From positions 124,001-188,000 of the forward strand of contig CP085323.1 of the NCBI GenBank assembly GCA_022870745.1: a stretch of 64,000 bases of DNA. Direction: 5' to 3'. This DNA is from Silvibacterium acidisoli. Its GTDB lineage: Bacteria > Acidobacteriota > Terriglobia > Terriglobales > Acidobacteriaceae. Under the pieces are notes generated by a model, which saw only the letters and a list, made by a program, of their open reading frames with translations, searched no databases and was not told where the DNA came from. Both the position numbers and the translations under genes were made by a program. This document shows positions 27,701-35,988 of the stretch, piece by piece (the stretch's first letter is position 1; every line of letters begins with the position of its first letter).

Positions 27701-28088
27701 TCAACTCCGTCCTCTGCATGTAACCGGCCGCTCCATCAGCGCCTGGTGGGGACCGAACGTGCAAGGTACAAATCCCGGAGCCGCTTGCGTGGCGGACCAG
27801 GACAATGGCACCTGCGTCTTCCAACAGCAGTCAGCCACTTCGTTTGGAGATGTTCGCCCGTTCTCCCTCCGTGGTCCCGGATACGAACAGGTCGATATGT
27901 CGGTCGCAAAGTCCTTCAGTGTCTGGAGAGAGCAGCACTTCGACTTCCGCGCCGACTTCTTCAACGCCTTCAACATCGCCAGCTACTCTCCGCCGGACAG
28001 CGGTGTTTCAAACACAACTTTCGGCCAGATCACCAACACGAACTCCACGGAACGCCACATTCAGCTCTCGCTGAAGTACGCGTTCTAA
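24720..28088 (+). CDS. Oar-like TonB-dependent receptor, paralogue of the preceding gene
   Basis: The 1122-residue protein starts at the ATG at 24720 after TTTGGAGGCAACACATT; the frame is open from 24666, but the signal peptide starts here. It has the same order as its neighbour: signal peptide ending LSGMAQ, carboxypeptidase-regulatory domain (GTITDPSGAIVPNAKVTA), plug (SVPLNGRDFSQLTVFTPGA), and a barrel ending LKYAF. Shared stretches such as FFNAFNIASY near the end show common origin, but many substitutions make it an old duplicate with probably different ligand range. It is an outer-membrane transporter; the ligand is unknown. Confidence 0.95.
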   Translation: MKQKSTLLLWSFLLSFAVCLSGMAQTVTGSVRGTITDPSGAIVPNAKVTAINTATGVKTTDNTNNAGEYSIRFLQIGQYTLTVEIQGFNTAHYGPFSLEIDQVAKIDIPLSIGQTSTTVTVQENTQPILQTENATNGETFTENTINSVPLNGRDFSQLTVFTPGAVSTGYGTYGSVSGSSSNSSERSTNANNEANVNGSRQQSNNFLLDGQEINENLNNTIGYSPSPDSLEQVRVVASNANAEFGNVNGGEVIMVMKSGSNQIHGSGFGFLSNDNLNANSWQHDFQGVPKSAYTQTIFGGTLGGPIIKNKLFFFIDYEGFRYHSSGQATASVAPAAFRTGDLSVLQNLGIHLYDTQAPGRPAYANNQIPILSPVAAFLFSHPEAYPLPNHQSTTDPLDIYQNYIGPSKVFSRNDQGDVKIDWNIHNNDTLSARYSQGYAQDGTVAVPIPVQFPSASNYPDHLGTITWTHTLSPEIVNYARASYSRIQFNSGVTTDPSGIFGFNGNSIVGIPSNPQQVQGFSQQSINGIGGTTAPGPGYLDGFGANPTPEIFVDNVFEYADNLTWQRGKHLFKFGVQFARYQQNSFYPGNDGELGDFTYNGQYSSLPSASTFYPFADFILDRANDVQIGNVTGLTGQRQWRDGVFAQDDWKVTDKMTLNLGVRWEYDQPIYEVNNKMANIDTNTGQIIYAGVNGASRALYDPTYTQFQPRFGFAYQATPRFVVRGGYGITSYLEGMGANLRLTQNPPFHTDFEQLGVNPSDASNGQFYSTVDGFPTTQAATTTFYVWPKDLKPSSTQEFTLMSEYELTPSSTIQVGYVGILGHHLTDPWWGNQLTSIGGTAPYADIVGQNGIVKFSLTNGASNYNALQAVFRQRLTAGLELTANYTYSKSLTDSFGYYGVSSISGQYYQQNAYDMRSEWGPSGFDTRHALSVTGTYDLPFGRGKRFGGNMNRVLDEAVGGWKLSGSNVSYGAFPVTLTSPSHYSSSLHAADARPNQLRPLHVTGRSISAWWGPNVQGTNPGAACVADQDNGTCVFQQQSATSFGDVRPFSLRGPGYEQVDMSVAKSFSVWREQHFDFRADFFNAFNIASYSPPDSGVSNTTFGQITNTNSTERHIQLSLKYAF

Positions 28089-28105
28089 CCAACCTCAACA
28101 TAAAG

Positions 28106-28142
28106 AGATCGGGGCGGCCTTCGGGCCGCCCCGATCTTTTTT
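28106..28142 (+). terminator. Rho-independent terminator of the second receptor gene
   Basis: A 14-base perfect stem (AGATCGGGGCGGCC at 28106-28119) closes on a TTCG tetraloop and is followed by TTTTT. Confidence 0.93.
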
Positions 28143-28229
28143 ATGTCAGCCTGCTGACATAATGCTGTCAGGAGCACTCGGTTAACTTCTCTTTGAGCGT
28201 GACACCTTACGCACGAATGAGAGGACACC

Positions 28230-28646
28230 ATGAGCACTGCGACCGCCGTTCCAAACGCCACCGAGCAGACCGTACCCACCTTCCGCAATCCCGTTGTCAC
28301 CTGGTTCGAGATTCCTGCCATCGATTTCGAGCGGGCTGTGCATTTTTACGAGGCAGTCTTCGCGATCCAGATGAAGCGCGATCCGAAGTTTCCTGGCATG
28401 GCGATCTTTCCCTATGAGCATCCGGCAGTTACAGGATGTGTCGTCGACAAGCAGGAAGCTGAACTGATATCCGCAGGCGTCTGCGTATTTCTCAATTGCG
28501 ACAACAAGCTTGACGCGGTCCTCGAACGCACCATCGAAGCGGGCCAGCCCATCGTCGAAGACAAAAACTATATCCCTGCCGTCGGCTGGGTAGCGCGCAT
28601 CCAGGACACCGAGGGAAACAGCGTCGGTTTGCACGCTATTGTCTAA
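28230..28646 (+). CDS. VOC-superfamily protein (glyoxalase/bleomycin-resistance fold)
   Basis: The 138-residue protein begins its fold at VVTWFEIPAIDFERAVHFYEAVF, the typical first half of a vicinal-oxygen-chelate domain. It ends with GWVARIQDTEGNSVGLHAI, the usual C-terminal strand with the metal-ligand region. Members bind a metal and act on glyoxal adducts, catechols or antibiotics, but small single-domain members like this one have mostly unknown substrates. The start follows GAGGACACC. It precedes a WYL regulator on the same strand. Confidence 0.85.
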   Translation: MSTATAVPNATEQTVPTFRNPVVTWFEIPAIDFERAVHFYEAVFAIQMKRDPKFPGMAIFPYEHPAVTGCVVDKQEAELISAGVCVFLNCDNKLDAVLERTIEAGQPIVEDKNYIPAVGWVARIQDTEGNSVGLHAIV

Positions 28647-28692
28647 AACTCGCAATGAGAAACCACAGAATGAAGGATTACGATAAGTCGAT

Positions 28693-29409
28693 ATGCGCCG
28701 CGCCGACCGACTCTTCCGCATTGTGCAACTGCTGCGATCGGGCCGTCTGCTCACGGCCCGCAGCCTTGCGCAGAAGCTTGAGGTATCCGAACGCACAATC
28801 TACCGTGATGTTCAGGAACTGCAGCTCAGTGGCACTCCCATTGAAGGCGAAGCGGGCGTGGGTTACACGCTGCGACGCGACTTCGACATTCCTCCGCTGA
28901 TGTTTGACCGTAACGAGATTACCGCACTTGTTTTTGGCGCCCGCATGGTCAAGGCATGGGGCGGCATCGAGATGGCAGAGGCAGCCAACCAGGCGCTCCG
29001 CAAGATCGAGGCGGTACTGCCTCCGGATCTTCGCGAACGCATCGACCAGGTGCAGCTTTACGCCCCCGACTACAAGGTCCCGAAGCCTCTGCGCCGTACG
29101 CTCGATACACTGCACGACGCTGCGGTCAACCGCCGCTTTCTCGAGATGAAGTACGTCAGTGAAAGCGGAGCTGCTACGGAACGGCGCATGCGCCCGCTGG
29201 CGCTGATCTTTTGGGGAGGCGCGTGGACGCTGGTGAGTTGGTGTGAGCTGCGCAATGACTTCCGCAGCTTCCGCCTTGATCGCATCCAGGCTTTCGAGGT
29301 TTTGGAAGAAGAGTTTATCCCGCGAGCGGGCCAGAGCTTCGCAGACTTTCTGCGCCTCGTGGTGCGAGCAAATGCGGACGGTTCCTACAACGAGAAGCCG
29401 TCCGCTTAG
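28693..29409 (+). CDS. YafY-type HTH/WYL-domain transcriptional regulator
   Basis: The 238-residue protein has an N-terminal helix-turn-helix (RADRLFRIVQLLRSGR, then LEVSERTIYRDVQEL). A linker follows, then a WYL domain with WTLVSWCELRNDFRSFRLDRI near residue 185. WYL proteins sense small ligands or nucleotides and often control stress or detoxification genes. It lies 46 bases after the VOC protein gene and may control it. The stop is only two bases from the convergent bicupin stop. Confidence 0.9.
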   Translation: MRRADRLFRIVQLLRSGRLLTARSLAQKLEVSERTIYRDVQELQLSGTPIEGEAGVGYTLRRDFDIPPLMFDRNEITALVFGARMVKAWGGIEMAEAANQALRKIEAVLPPDLRERIDQVQLYAPDYKVPKPLRRTLDTLHDAAVNRRFLEMKYVSESGAATERRMRPLALIFWGGAWTLVSWCELRNDFRSFRLDRIQAFEVLEEEFIPRAGQSFADFLRLVVRANADGSYNEKPSA

Positions 29410-29411
29410 CG

Positions 29412-30662
29412 TTACTTCAACACCGGCTCCTTTGCATGAGGGATGCGATCGATTTCGCCATTATCGAGATGCAGGTGCTCGCGAACGATCAGTTGCGGTA
29501 GACGGCGTATCCACTGATTGAGCGATACGTCTGAAAAGCGATCGGACTTGAACATCTCAAGGAATACGATGTCCTCGGTTCCGGTGTTCTCGATGTAATG
29601 GCCGGCCACAGCAGGGACGAAGCCTACATCGTTCGCGTTGAAGCTCATGGTGCGTGCCTTGCCGCTTGAAGAAAACACCGTCATGCGCCCTGAGCCTTTA
29701 AGCCAGTACTGCCACTCGGAAGAGTTGGGATGCCAGTGCATCTCGCGCATGGCTCCTGGCTTCAGAATGACCAGCGCGGCGGCAATAGTTTTTGACGCAG
29801 GAAAGACAGTTGAATCCACGATGCGGGCGCTGCCTCCTGCATCCTCGAAGTCCGGCTTCATCGAACGCATTCGGAAGCTGTAAGACACCTTCGACTCGAC
29901 TGCCTTGCCACCTACCGCGCGCTTATCGTCTTCGAGTGAACCGGGGATGGTACCCGGGAAAATATACTCTTCATCCGTCGGCAGCTTGGCAATCGCGCTT
30001 GCCGGCAATCCAAAGTTCTTTTCTAGAACCTCTGCCGGCGTATGAGCTACCCAGTCGGAGATCAAGAATGTCTGGTATTCCGAGAATGTTCCCTGGTCGA
30101 AGACCAGGAGAAACTCGCAGCCATCCGGTCCGAGACCCTGGATCGAGTGCGGAAAGCCGGCGGGAAAAAACCAGAGATCGCCCTCCTTCACATCGTCGAT
30201 GAAGATCGTTCCATCCGGATTGAGGACGGTGATGCGAGCCGAGCCGTAGAGCATGTATGCCCACTCGTTCGCCGTGTGCCAATGCAGTTCGCGGTAGCTG
30301 CCCGCGGTCAGGCGCATGTTCACGCCGGCGAGATCTTTCGAGTCGGGTATATCTTTCTGCGTTACCTGCCGCGTCCAGCCGCCATCCTGGATGCGGCGGT
30401 GTGCGAGCTCGAAGGAATACCAAAAGGTCTCAACATCGCCGTGATCGGTATCCGGCGGCGTATTGGAGCTGGCGTTTTCCTGCTGCAGCAGGCGATTGAC
30501 CGGACCAGGATTATCAGCAGAGTGATTATCTGTTCCCCTGCGGATCTCTTCCCTGCTCTGAGCCGCGGCGATAGGAGAAAATATCGCTCCGGCACTCAGC
30601 GCAGCGGCGGCTGCGCCCAGAAACGACCTGCGATTAACAGCTTCCTTGATGGACGAGATCAT
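29412..30662 (-). CDS. oxdC: Tat-exported bicupin, oxalate decarboxylase family
   Basis: About 416 residues from the ATG at 30662, which has GAGGA seven bases upstream. The N-terminal NRRSFLGAAAAALSAG is a twin-arginine signal, so it works in the periplasm or outside. Two cupin domains carry the manganese motifs ELHWHTANEWAYML and EMHWHPNSSEWQYWL. The active-site lid is SEYQT where Bacillus OxdC has SENST; the Glu that defines decarboxylase over oxidase activity is kept. It should split oxalate into formate and CO2 with Mn. It is preceded 95 bases away by a LysR gene on the same strand, its likely regulator. Confidence 0.85.
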   Translation of the reverse strand: MISSIKEAVNRRSFLGAAAAALSAGAIFSPIAAAQSREEIRRGTDNHSADNPGPVNRLLQQENASSNTPPDTDHGDVETFWYSFELAHRRIQDGGWTRQVTQKDIPDSKDLAGVNMRLTAGSYRELHWHTANEWAYMLYGSARITVLNPDGTIFIDDVKEGDLWFFPAGFPHSIQGLGPDGCEFLLVFDQGTFSEYQTFLISDWVAHTPAEVLEKNFGLPASAIAKLPTDEEYIFPGTIPGSLEDDKRAVGGKAVESKVSYSFRMRSMKPDFEDAGGSARIVDSTVFPASKTIAAALVILKPGAMREMHWHPNSSEWQYWLKGSGRMTVFSSSGKARTMSFNANDVGFVPAVAGHYIENTGTEDIVFLEMFKSDRFSDVSLNQWIRRLPQLIVREHLHLDNGEIDRIPHAKEPVLK

Positions 30663-30756
30663 GTACAAATCCTCTTTCTTCCTTCCACTTCATTAGAGGC
30701 TCGGCACGGTGATTCGTCCAACTGTATCTTTGGAACACAGTGATCGGTTTTTCTGA

Positions 30757-31650
30757 TTAGGGATTCGATTGCTTCATTACCTGTTTCGCGAAGGCTACGA
30801 AGTTAAGAACCAGCGGATCGCGCGCCTCTTCGGCGACGGCAATTCCGATCTGTGACTGTATCTTTTCGGATGTCAACGGTTTTACCAGCAGCGAATCGCG
30901 ATAGCGGCTGGCGATGCCGAGTGGAAGGATAGCAACTCCCATACCCGCCGCTACAAGCGCAAGCGCGGTGTCCATCTCGGAGGTCTCCTGGATCACCACG
31001 GGGGTGAATTTTGCCCTGCGGCAGATTCCGGTCCATTCCTGGTAGAACCCGGGCGCCAGCCTTTCCGCATAAGCGATGAATGGCTCGTTTGCCAGATCGG
31101 CAACCGAAAGCGCTCTCTTTCTCGCCAGCCGATGAGTTTTCGAAAGAACCATGGCAAAGGGCTCGCTGTGCAACGGCGTTACCGTCAGCTTTGGGACGTG
31201 CAGTGGCAACCTCACAAACCCAGCCTCGAGCGTTCTCAACCGCAAGGCTTCCACCTGAGCAACGGTCGGCAGATTTTTCAGATCCAGCGTGACGCGAGGA
31301 TACCGTTTGCGAAAAGCCAGCGCGATGGCCGGAACGATCTGCACCGTCGCGGAAGCGACAAATGCGATGCGGAGATGGCCGATTTCTCCGGATGAGATGG
31401 CGCGGGCCCGCTCGCGTGATTCGTTCAATTGTTCGAGCAGATGTTGGGCATCATGGAGCAGGCTCGCGCCGGCCTGCGTCAGGCTTACACTGCGACGATT
31501 GCGCGACAGCAGCTGCACGCCGATATCTTCTTCGAGAGCCTTGATCTGTGCGCTGAGCGCGGGCTGCGAGAGGTGCAGCTCCCGTGCGGCACGTCCGAAG
31601 TTAAGATGACGCGCTACAGCGATAAACGATCGGAGATGTCTTATCTCCAT
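30757..31650 (-). CDS. LysR-family transcriptional regulator
   Basis: The 297-residue protein has the standard N-terminal winged helix (EIRHLRSFIAVARHLNFGRAA, LHLSQPALSAQIKALE). A co-inducer domain of the usual length follows (IGHLRIAFVASATVQIVP). It lies upstream of the oxalate-decarboxylase-like gene on the same strand and may be its activator. The effector is unknown. Confidence 0.92.
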   Translation of the reverse strand: MEIRHLRSFIAVARHLNFGRAARELHLSQPALSAQIKALEEDIGVQLLSRNRRSVSLTQAGASLLHDAQHLLEQLNESRERARAISSGEIGHLRIAFVASATVQIVPAIALAFRKRYPRVTLDLKNLPTVAQVEALRLRTLEAGFVRLPLHVPKLTVTPLHSEPFAMVLSKTHRLARKRALSVADLANEPFIAYAERLAPGFYQEWTGICRRAKFTPVVIQETSEMDTALALVAAGMGVAILPLGIASRYRDSLLVKPLTSEKIQSQIGIAVAEEARDPLVLNFVAFAKQVMKQSNP

Positions 31651-31718
31651 GTGCGGAAAGCCTCAAGCTCGAGATGAAACGGGCGTCGCATTCGGAGGGA
31701 TGGAAACGGAAATGGTAA

Positions 31719-31744
31719 GGGCGGCACGGATGCCCGGACCGCCC
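31719..31744 (-). terminator. Weak hairpin after the exported RidA gene
   Basis: GGGCGG (31719-31724) pairs with CCGCCC (31739-31744), and CGG/CCG pair inside it. It is 17 bases after the RidA stop on the minus strand but has only a short T stretch, so it is a possible terminator only. Confidence 0.4.
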
Positions 31745-31760
31745 TGCATTGTGTGCGCGA

Positions 31761-32204
31761 TTACTTCTTTACAGCGATGGCACTGATCTCGATCTTTGCG
31801 TCGCCGATCAGCCCTGCAACCTTAACCGTTGCGCGCGCCGGCTTCGGATCGGGCATCAGCTTGATGTAGACCTTGTTCATCGCCGGCACATCCGCCAGGT
31901 CCGTGACGTAGACAGTCACGTTGACGATGTCAGACATCTTGAAGCCAGCCTTCTCGACGACCTTCTGCACTGCCGCGATCGCATTGGTCGTCTGCAGTGT
32001 GATATCCGTTCCGGTCACCTTGCCATTTTCATCCGGACCCTGCTGCCCAGCCACGTAAAGTGTTTTGCCTGCAACGTAGCCATCGCTAAACGGCATTCCC
32101 TGCTTGAAGTCGATCGCTTTGTTCTGTGCAAACGCGCTTGCCGAAGCACAGAGCGCCATGATTCCGGCCACTGCCAGGCCACGCTTCATCATGTTCTTAG
32201 TCAT
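31761..32204 (-). CDS. Exported RidA/YjgF-family protein
   Basis: About 147 residues from the ATG at 32204, after GGAG; an upstream in-frame start lacks a ribosome site. A Sec-type signal peptide (MMKRGLAVAGIMALCASASAFA) precedes a single RidA domain with YVAGQQG, VYVTDLADVPAMN, the catalytic arginine in PARATVKVA, and the Glu of IEISAIAV. RidA proteins hydrolyse reactive enamines and imines made by PLP enzymes, normally in the cytoplasm, so the signal peptide is notable. It lies 68 bases after a threonine aldolase gene on the same strand. Confidence 0.9.
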   Translation of the reverse strand: MTKNMMKRGLAVAGIMALCASASAFAQNKAIDFKQGMPFSDGYVAGKTLYVAGQQGPDENGKVTGTDITLQTTNAIAAVQKVVEKAGFKMSDIVNVTVYVTDLADVPAMNKVYIKLMPDPKPARATVKVAGLIGDAKIEISAIAVKK

Positions 32205-32272
32205 CGTAGGTCTCCTGAGTTTCAAACTCTCCTCCGTTATACCGTGTTTCCCCGCGTATTGGCTTCGCTCAT

Positions 32273-33340
32273 TCAGGAAAACGATTGTCCAGAGAGTACT
32301 TCTGCCACTATGTGAGACGCCGACTCACAGTCTGCGCGATTCACATCGCGATGTGTCACGAACCGAATCTGGTCTGATGCCGCCGAACCTGCGGCCACGC
32401 CGCGTTTCTTCAGTTGCGCCAGCACCGGACCTACGTCCTGCACTCCGAGTAAACGGAAGATGACGATGTTCGTCTGCACGGTCGACAGATCGATTTCTAC
32501 GCCGGGCAGCGTGGCAACGAACTCGGCGAGGAAACGGGCATTCGCATGATCTTCCGCCAGCCGTGATGGCATTTCTTCCAGAGCGATGAGCCCGGCCGCT
32601 GCGAGAATACCGGCCTGACGCATGCCGCCACCGAGCATCTTGCGTACCGAGCGGGCACGCTCGATGAACCGCCTGCTGCCGACCAGCATCGAGCCGACAG
32701 GTGCGCACAAGCCTTTCGACAGACAGAACATCACACTCGAGAAGCCTGCGGTGAGTTCCGAAACAGGAATTCCCAGCGCAGTTGCCGCATTGAAAACGCG
32801 AGCGCCATCGAGGTGCGTAGGCAGACCAGCGTCTCGCGCGCCCGACCAGATCTCTTCGTACACTTCCAGCGGAGTGACGGTGCCGCCAGCCATGTTATGC
32901 GAGTTCTCAAGCGCGATGAGCCCGGTCATGGGGCGGTAATAGATCTGAGGAGCGATCATCGCCTTGATCCGATCCCAGGTCAACACGCCGCGATCGCCCG
33001 CAACGGGGCGCAACTGGCAGCCGGAAAAGGCAGAGACCATCGCCATCTCCCAGTCAAGAATATGGGCGCGGGCTTCACAGATTACTTCCTGCCCGGGCTG
33101 CGTGTGCAGCCGGATCGCAATCTGGTTCCCCATGGATCCGGTGGGCACGAAGATAGCAGACTCGCGGCCGAAGATCTCCGCTGCGCGGGCTTCCAGGCGA
33201 TTGACTGTGGGGTCTTCTCCATAAACGTCATCACCCACTTCGGCTGTTGCCATGGCGTGGCGCATCGCCTCAGTGGGGTGAGTTACGGTGTCGCTGCGCA
33301 GGTCGATCACCCGCGTGCTGCTCGTTCCTTCAACTGTCAT
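32273..33340 (-). CDS. Low-specificity L-threonine aldolase (PLP enzyme)
   Basis: The 355-residue fold-type I PLP enzyme opens with IDLRSDTVTHPTEAMRHAM, the threonine-aldolase N-terminus, followed by GDDVYGEDPTVNRLE. Further marks are the PTGSMGNQIA cofactor loop, HLDGARVFNAA (PLP Asp) and FCLSKGLCAPVGS, with the Schiff-base lysine. It splits threonine or allo-threonine to glycine and acetaldehyde. It has no signal peptide, so it should be cytoplasmic, unlike the RidA protein encoded next. Confidence 0.93.
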   Translation of the reverse strand: MTVEGTSSTRVIDLRSDTVTHPTEAMRHAMATAEVGDDVYGEDPTVNRLEARAAEIFGRESAIFVPTGSMGNQIAIRLHTQPGQEVICEARAHILDWEMAMVSAFSGCQLRPVAGDRGVLTWDRIKAMIAPQIYYRPMTGLIALENSHNMAGGTVTPLEVYEEIWSGARDAGLPTHLDGARVFNAATALGIPVSELTAGFSSVMFCLSKGLCAPVGSMLVGSRRFIERARSVRKMLGGGMRQAGILAAAGLIALEEMPSRLAEDHANARFLAEFVATLPGVEIDLSTVQTNIVIFRLLGVQDVGPVLAQLKKRGVAAGSAASDQIRFVTHRDVNRADCESASHIVAEVLSGQSFS

Positions 33341-33363
33341 AAGGCGATTTTAGCCGCTGTTGT

Positions 33364-33768
33364 TTAATAACGCTTGGCGCGCATGACCTTCCAGATCGGT
33401 TCATTGTCCGCGTACACCTGCCACTCGACGATGCAGCCGTCACGCACGATGGCTCTCCAGGCGGACGGGATTTTCCAATGATTCTCCGGCAGTAGTTTGC
33501 CGCGCACTGAATATGTTCCTTCGGCGCTCCCAAATACAGCAACCAGCTCGCCGCGGCTCACAGCGTCATAAACTTCTATCGTGTAATCAGGGAACCAGGA
33601 AAAATAGGCGCGCCAGCCTTTTTGAACCTGCGAGCGCCCGCGAGTCTGCTGGCCAAGACCGTCCACCAGGAGGAGGTCGTCGCTCATCAGCGTCGCCAGC
33701 TTCGCGACATCGTGAGAGTTGATGCAGTCGATAAATTCCAGTACTACGTCCGCGGCATTCCTGTTCAT
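33364..33768 (-). CDS. SnoaL-like/NTF2-fold small protein
   Basis: The 134-residue protein has the SnoaL-like opening VVLEFIDCINSHDVAKLATLM, then DLLLVDGLGQQTRGRSQVQKGWRAYFSWFPDYTIEV-type sequence, the usual cone-shaped NTF2 fold. Members are enzymes (isomerases, hydrolases) or binding proteins, and the function of this one cannot be told. It is 23 bases upstream of the threonine aldolase gene on the same strand. Confidence 0.8.
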   Translation of the reverse strand: MNRNAADVVLEFIDCINSHDVAKLATLMSDDLLLVDGLGQQTRGRSQVQKGWRAYFSWFPDYTIEVYDAVSRGELVAVFGSAEGTYSVRGKLLPENHWKIPSAWRAIVRDGCIVEWQVYADNEPIWKVMRAKRY

Positions 33769-33968
33769 GACTCACCCATTGTCCGCACACAAGCATGTGG
33801 CGGAGCGTGATGGAAATGTGACGGATGCTCTTAAAAGGAAGAGAAGGGTCCGCGAATTCCAATGAACGTATGGGGGAAGAAAAATCAGTTATGGGGAACT
33901 GTTAAACCTTATACGTAAAGACACCATGCTACCTTACGTTTTTGCGCCTTGTAACTGCAACCGCATTC

Positions 33969-35960
33969 TTATTCACTGTCAGGTCTCTTATAAGGCACCT
34001 GTATGTAGTGACGGGCTTCGTTGAGAGCTCCCGCGGTGTTGTCATTCGTCTGCAACGCCTGGCGATATTCGGTGATGGCGCGATCACGCTGTCCAGTGAT
34101 ATCAAATATCTTTCCTATCTGGATATGACTCCAGACCTCGGTCCACTTAGGATCGTCATCTCCGCGCAGGCAATCCCTGTATGAGTTCACAGCCGACTGG
34201 TAGTTACGCTGCGTGAAGAATATTTCCGCAATTCTATAACTGGCCAGTGAGCTCTGGGGATTCGCCTGCAGCGCCTTCTGATACTCCGCGAGGGCTGCAG
34301 TGGTATCGCCCTGCGCCACTAGCTGCTGCCCCTTCAAAATGGAAACGCGCACCTGCAGCTCCGGCGTATTCTTCAGGACCCAGTTATCGGGATCGATGCG
34401 CACATGGCGAGGACGCCCGAAGGTGTCCACGACATATTGAGAATCTGTACCTACGACCGAAATACGTCGATTCTCCGTTTTACCGTCCGTCTCGATTCGC
34501 AACTCGACCGGCATGTTGAAGAGGTCGAGATCCTGCTGAATTTCTCCAATAGTACGGAAACCCTTGTTATTGCCCAGGCGATAGATCGTGTATTTATTCA
34601 CGAACTCCGGCGCGCCTGTGCCGTCAAGCCACTGTGCATAGAACGGAGTGAGCTGCTGCTGAGACTGCGCTTCCGACAACTTTTCGAAGTCACTCGACTT
34701 GATGCTCTTGTCAGTAAACTGCGAGAGCGAGGCGCGCAGAATCTTCACAAAGCTGTCGTCGCCAACCTCCCAGCGCAGCATGTGAAAAACCATGGCGCCT
34801 TTTTCCAGTGTCATCGACTGGAACTCCGGCGAAAAGGCATTCAGACGGCCGGCGCTTGAAAGTGGAATAGTATCGTAAGCCATCGCTCCCGCGGCGACGT
34901 CGAGAATTGCGTTCTGGAGTGCCGCTTTTCCGGCGGAGTCCTCAAGATACAAAAGTTCGCCGTAACGGGACATGCCGTTCGTGATCCAGGCATCGTTGAG
35001 CGAAGCCGGGCTCGTCTCGCTCCCCCACCACTGGTGAGCGATGGTGTTCGAGAGCAGACGGAAGTCATTCTTGCCGCCGATACGGTTTCCGGCAACGGCA
35101 GCGATCTCAGGAGCCCAGTAGGCAGGCACAGTGTCATCCGGCAGCTCGACCACATTCAGATTGCTCGACTCCGGCATGCCAAAGGTGGAGGTGAAGAAGG
35201 CCAGGATGCGCAGCGCGCTCTGCGCGTAATCCATTGCAACCGTCTTATGCGCCGGCAGGGTGTAGACGTGGATATTTGGCGCAGGCGAAGTCGGGGCGTC
35301 GAACTTACCCGCAATGATGGTGCCGGGAAATCCGGGCTTGGTCCAGTTGAAGTCGTACTCGTCTTCGTCCCCCTCGGACTTCGGCGTTCCGGAAACTCCG
35401 CTGCCGATCACCTTGTAGCCGGTAGGCACTTTTACATGAATCTCGGCCGTGTAGCGGTCGGTCTGGTAGCCCACCATCGGGAACCAGCGGCCGGCGTAAA
35501 GCAGATATGACACGGGGTTATCCACGATTGCCAGCTTCAGGCCCTGGACTGGTCCGCCTTCGTCGCTCAGAAGGGCGCCGGAGTAGTGGAAGATCCAGGT
35601 ATAGCTCTGGCCTGGGATAAGTGGCTGCTGCGGGGTCACAAGCAGCGAAGCCTCCGCGCCGCGCTCCCCGTTCAGCTGCGTTTTCTTCGAACCTGCGTCC
35701 GTTACCGAGTCCACTCTCAGCGCCCCATGCAGCTCGAAGACCGCCGTTGTAAGCGGCGCGTTCGCGGTAAAAGTGACCTGCGCGGTGGCGGAAAGGGTGT
35801 GATCCGATGGTTTCAGCTCGGCGTCTATCTTATAGGCAGTAATAGTGATAGGCTGCGGCCGGTCAGCGGCGTGGAGAGCAGGAACGATAAAGGTGGCAGC
35901 AGCCACCATGACGGAATAAATGCGGAAGCGGAGCCTGGCTGCGGATGCGTCTCTCGTCAT
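33969..35960 (-). CDS. M1 aminopeptidase-like protein without zinc site, with C-terminal TPR domain
   Basis: About 663 residues from the ATG at 35960 (the frame is open to a TTG at 35978). It has a signal peptide (to about HAAD, residue 32), an M1-type beta-sandwich with YKIDAELKPSDHTLSATAQV, and a gluzincin-like domain. Where M1 enzymes have HEXXH it reads NTIAH (305-309), still followed by QWWG. The third zinc ligand, normally Glu in NEG, is Asn in TNG (about 328). No GAMEN motif is present. The C-terminal 150 residues are TPR repeats (DTTAALAEYQKALQANPQSS). It is probably a non-catalytic binding protein in the periplasm. Confidence 0.85.
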   Translation of the reverse strand: MTRDASAARLRFRIYSVMVAAATFIVPALHAADRPQPITITAYKIDAELKPSDHTLSATAQVTFTANAPLTTAVFELHGALRVDSVTDAGSKKTQLNGERGAEASLLVTPQQPLIPGQSYTWIFHYSGALLSDEGGPVQGLKLAIVDNPVSYLLYAGRWFPMVGYQTDRYTAEIHVKVPTGYKVIGSGVSGTPKSEGDEDEYDFNWTKPGFPGTIIAGKFDAPTSPAPNIHVYTLPAHKTVAMDYAQSALRILAFFTSTFGMPESSNLNVVELPDDTVPAYWAPEIAAVAGNRIGGKNDFRLLSNTIAHQWWGSETSPASLNDAWITNGMSRYGELLYLEDSAGKAALQNAILDVAAGAMAYDTIPLSSAGRLNAFSPEFQSMTLEKGAMVFHMLRWEVGDDSFVKILRASLSQFTDKSIKSSDFEKLSEAQSQQQLTPFYAQWLDGTGAPEFVNKYTIYRLGNNKGFRTIGEIQQDLDLFNMPVELRIETDGKTENRRISVVGTDSQYVVDTFGRPRHVRIDPDNWVLKNTPELQVRVSILKGQQLVAQGDTTAALAEYQKALQANPQSSLASYRIAEIFFTQRNYQSAVNSYRDCLRGDDDPKWTEVWSHIQIGKIFDITGQRDRAITEYRQALQTNDNTAGALNEARHYIQVPYKRPDSE

Positions 35961-35988
35961 GGTCTTTGATTCTGGCAATTCGAGGATA

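Noticed and set aside
20734-28088. Sus-like polysaccharide utilisation locus
   Set aside because: There is no SusD-like gene, no anti-sigma/sigma pair and no glycosidase next to the receptors; the GH genes lie more than 20 kb away.
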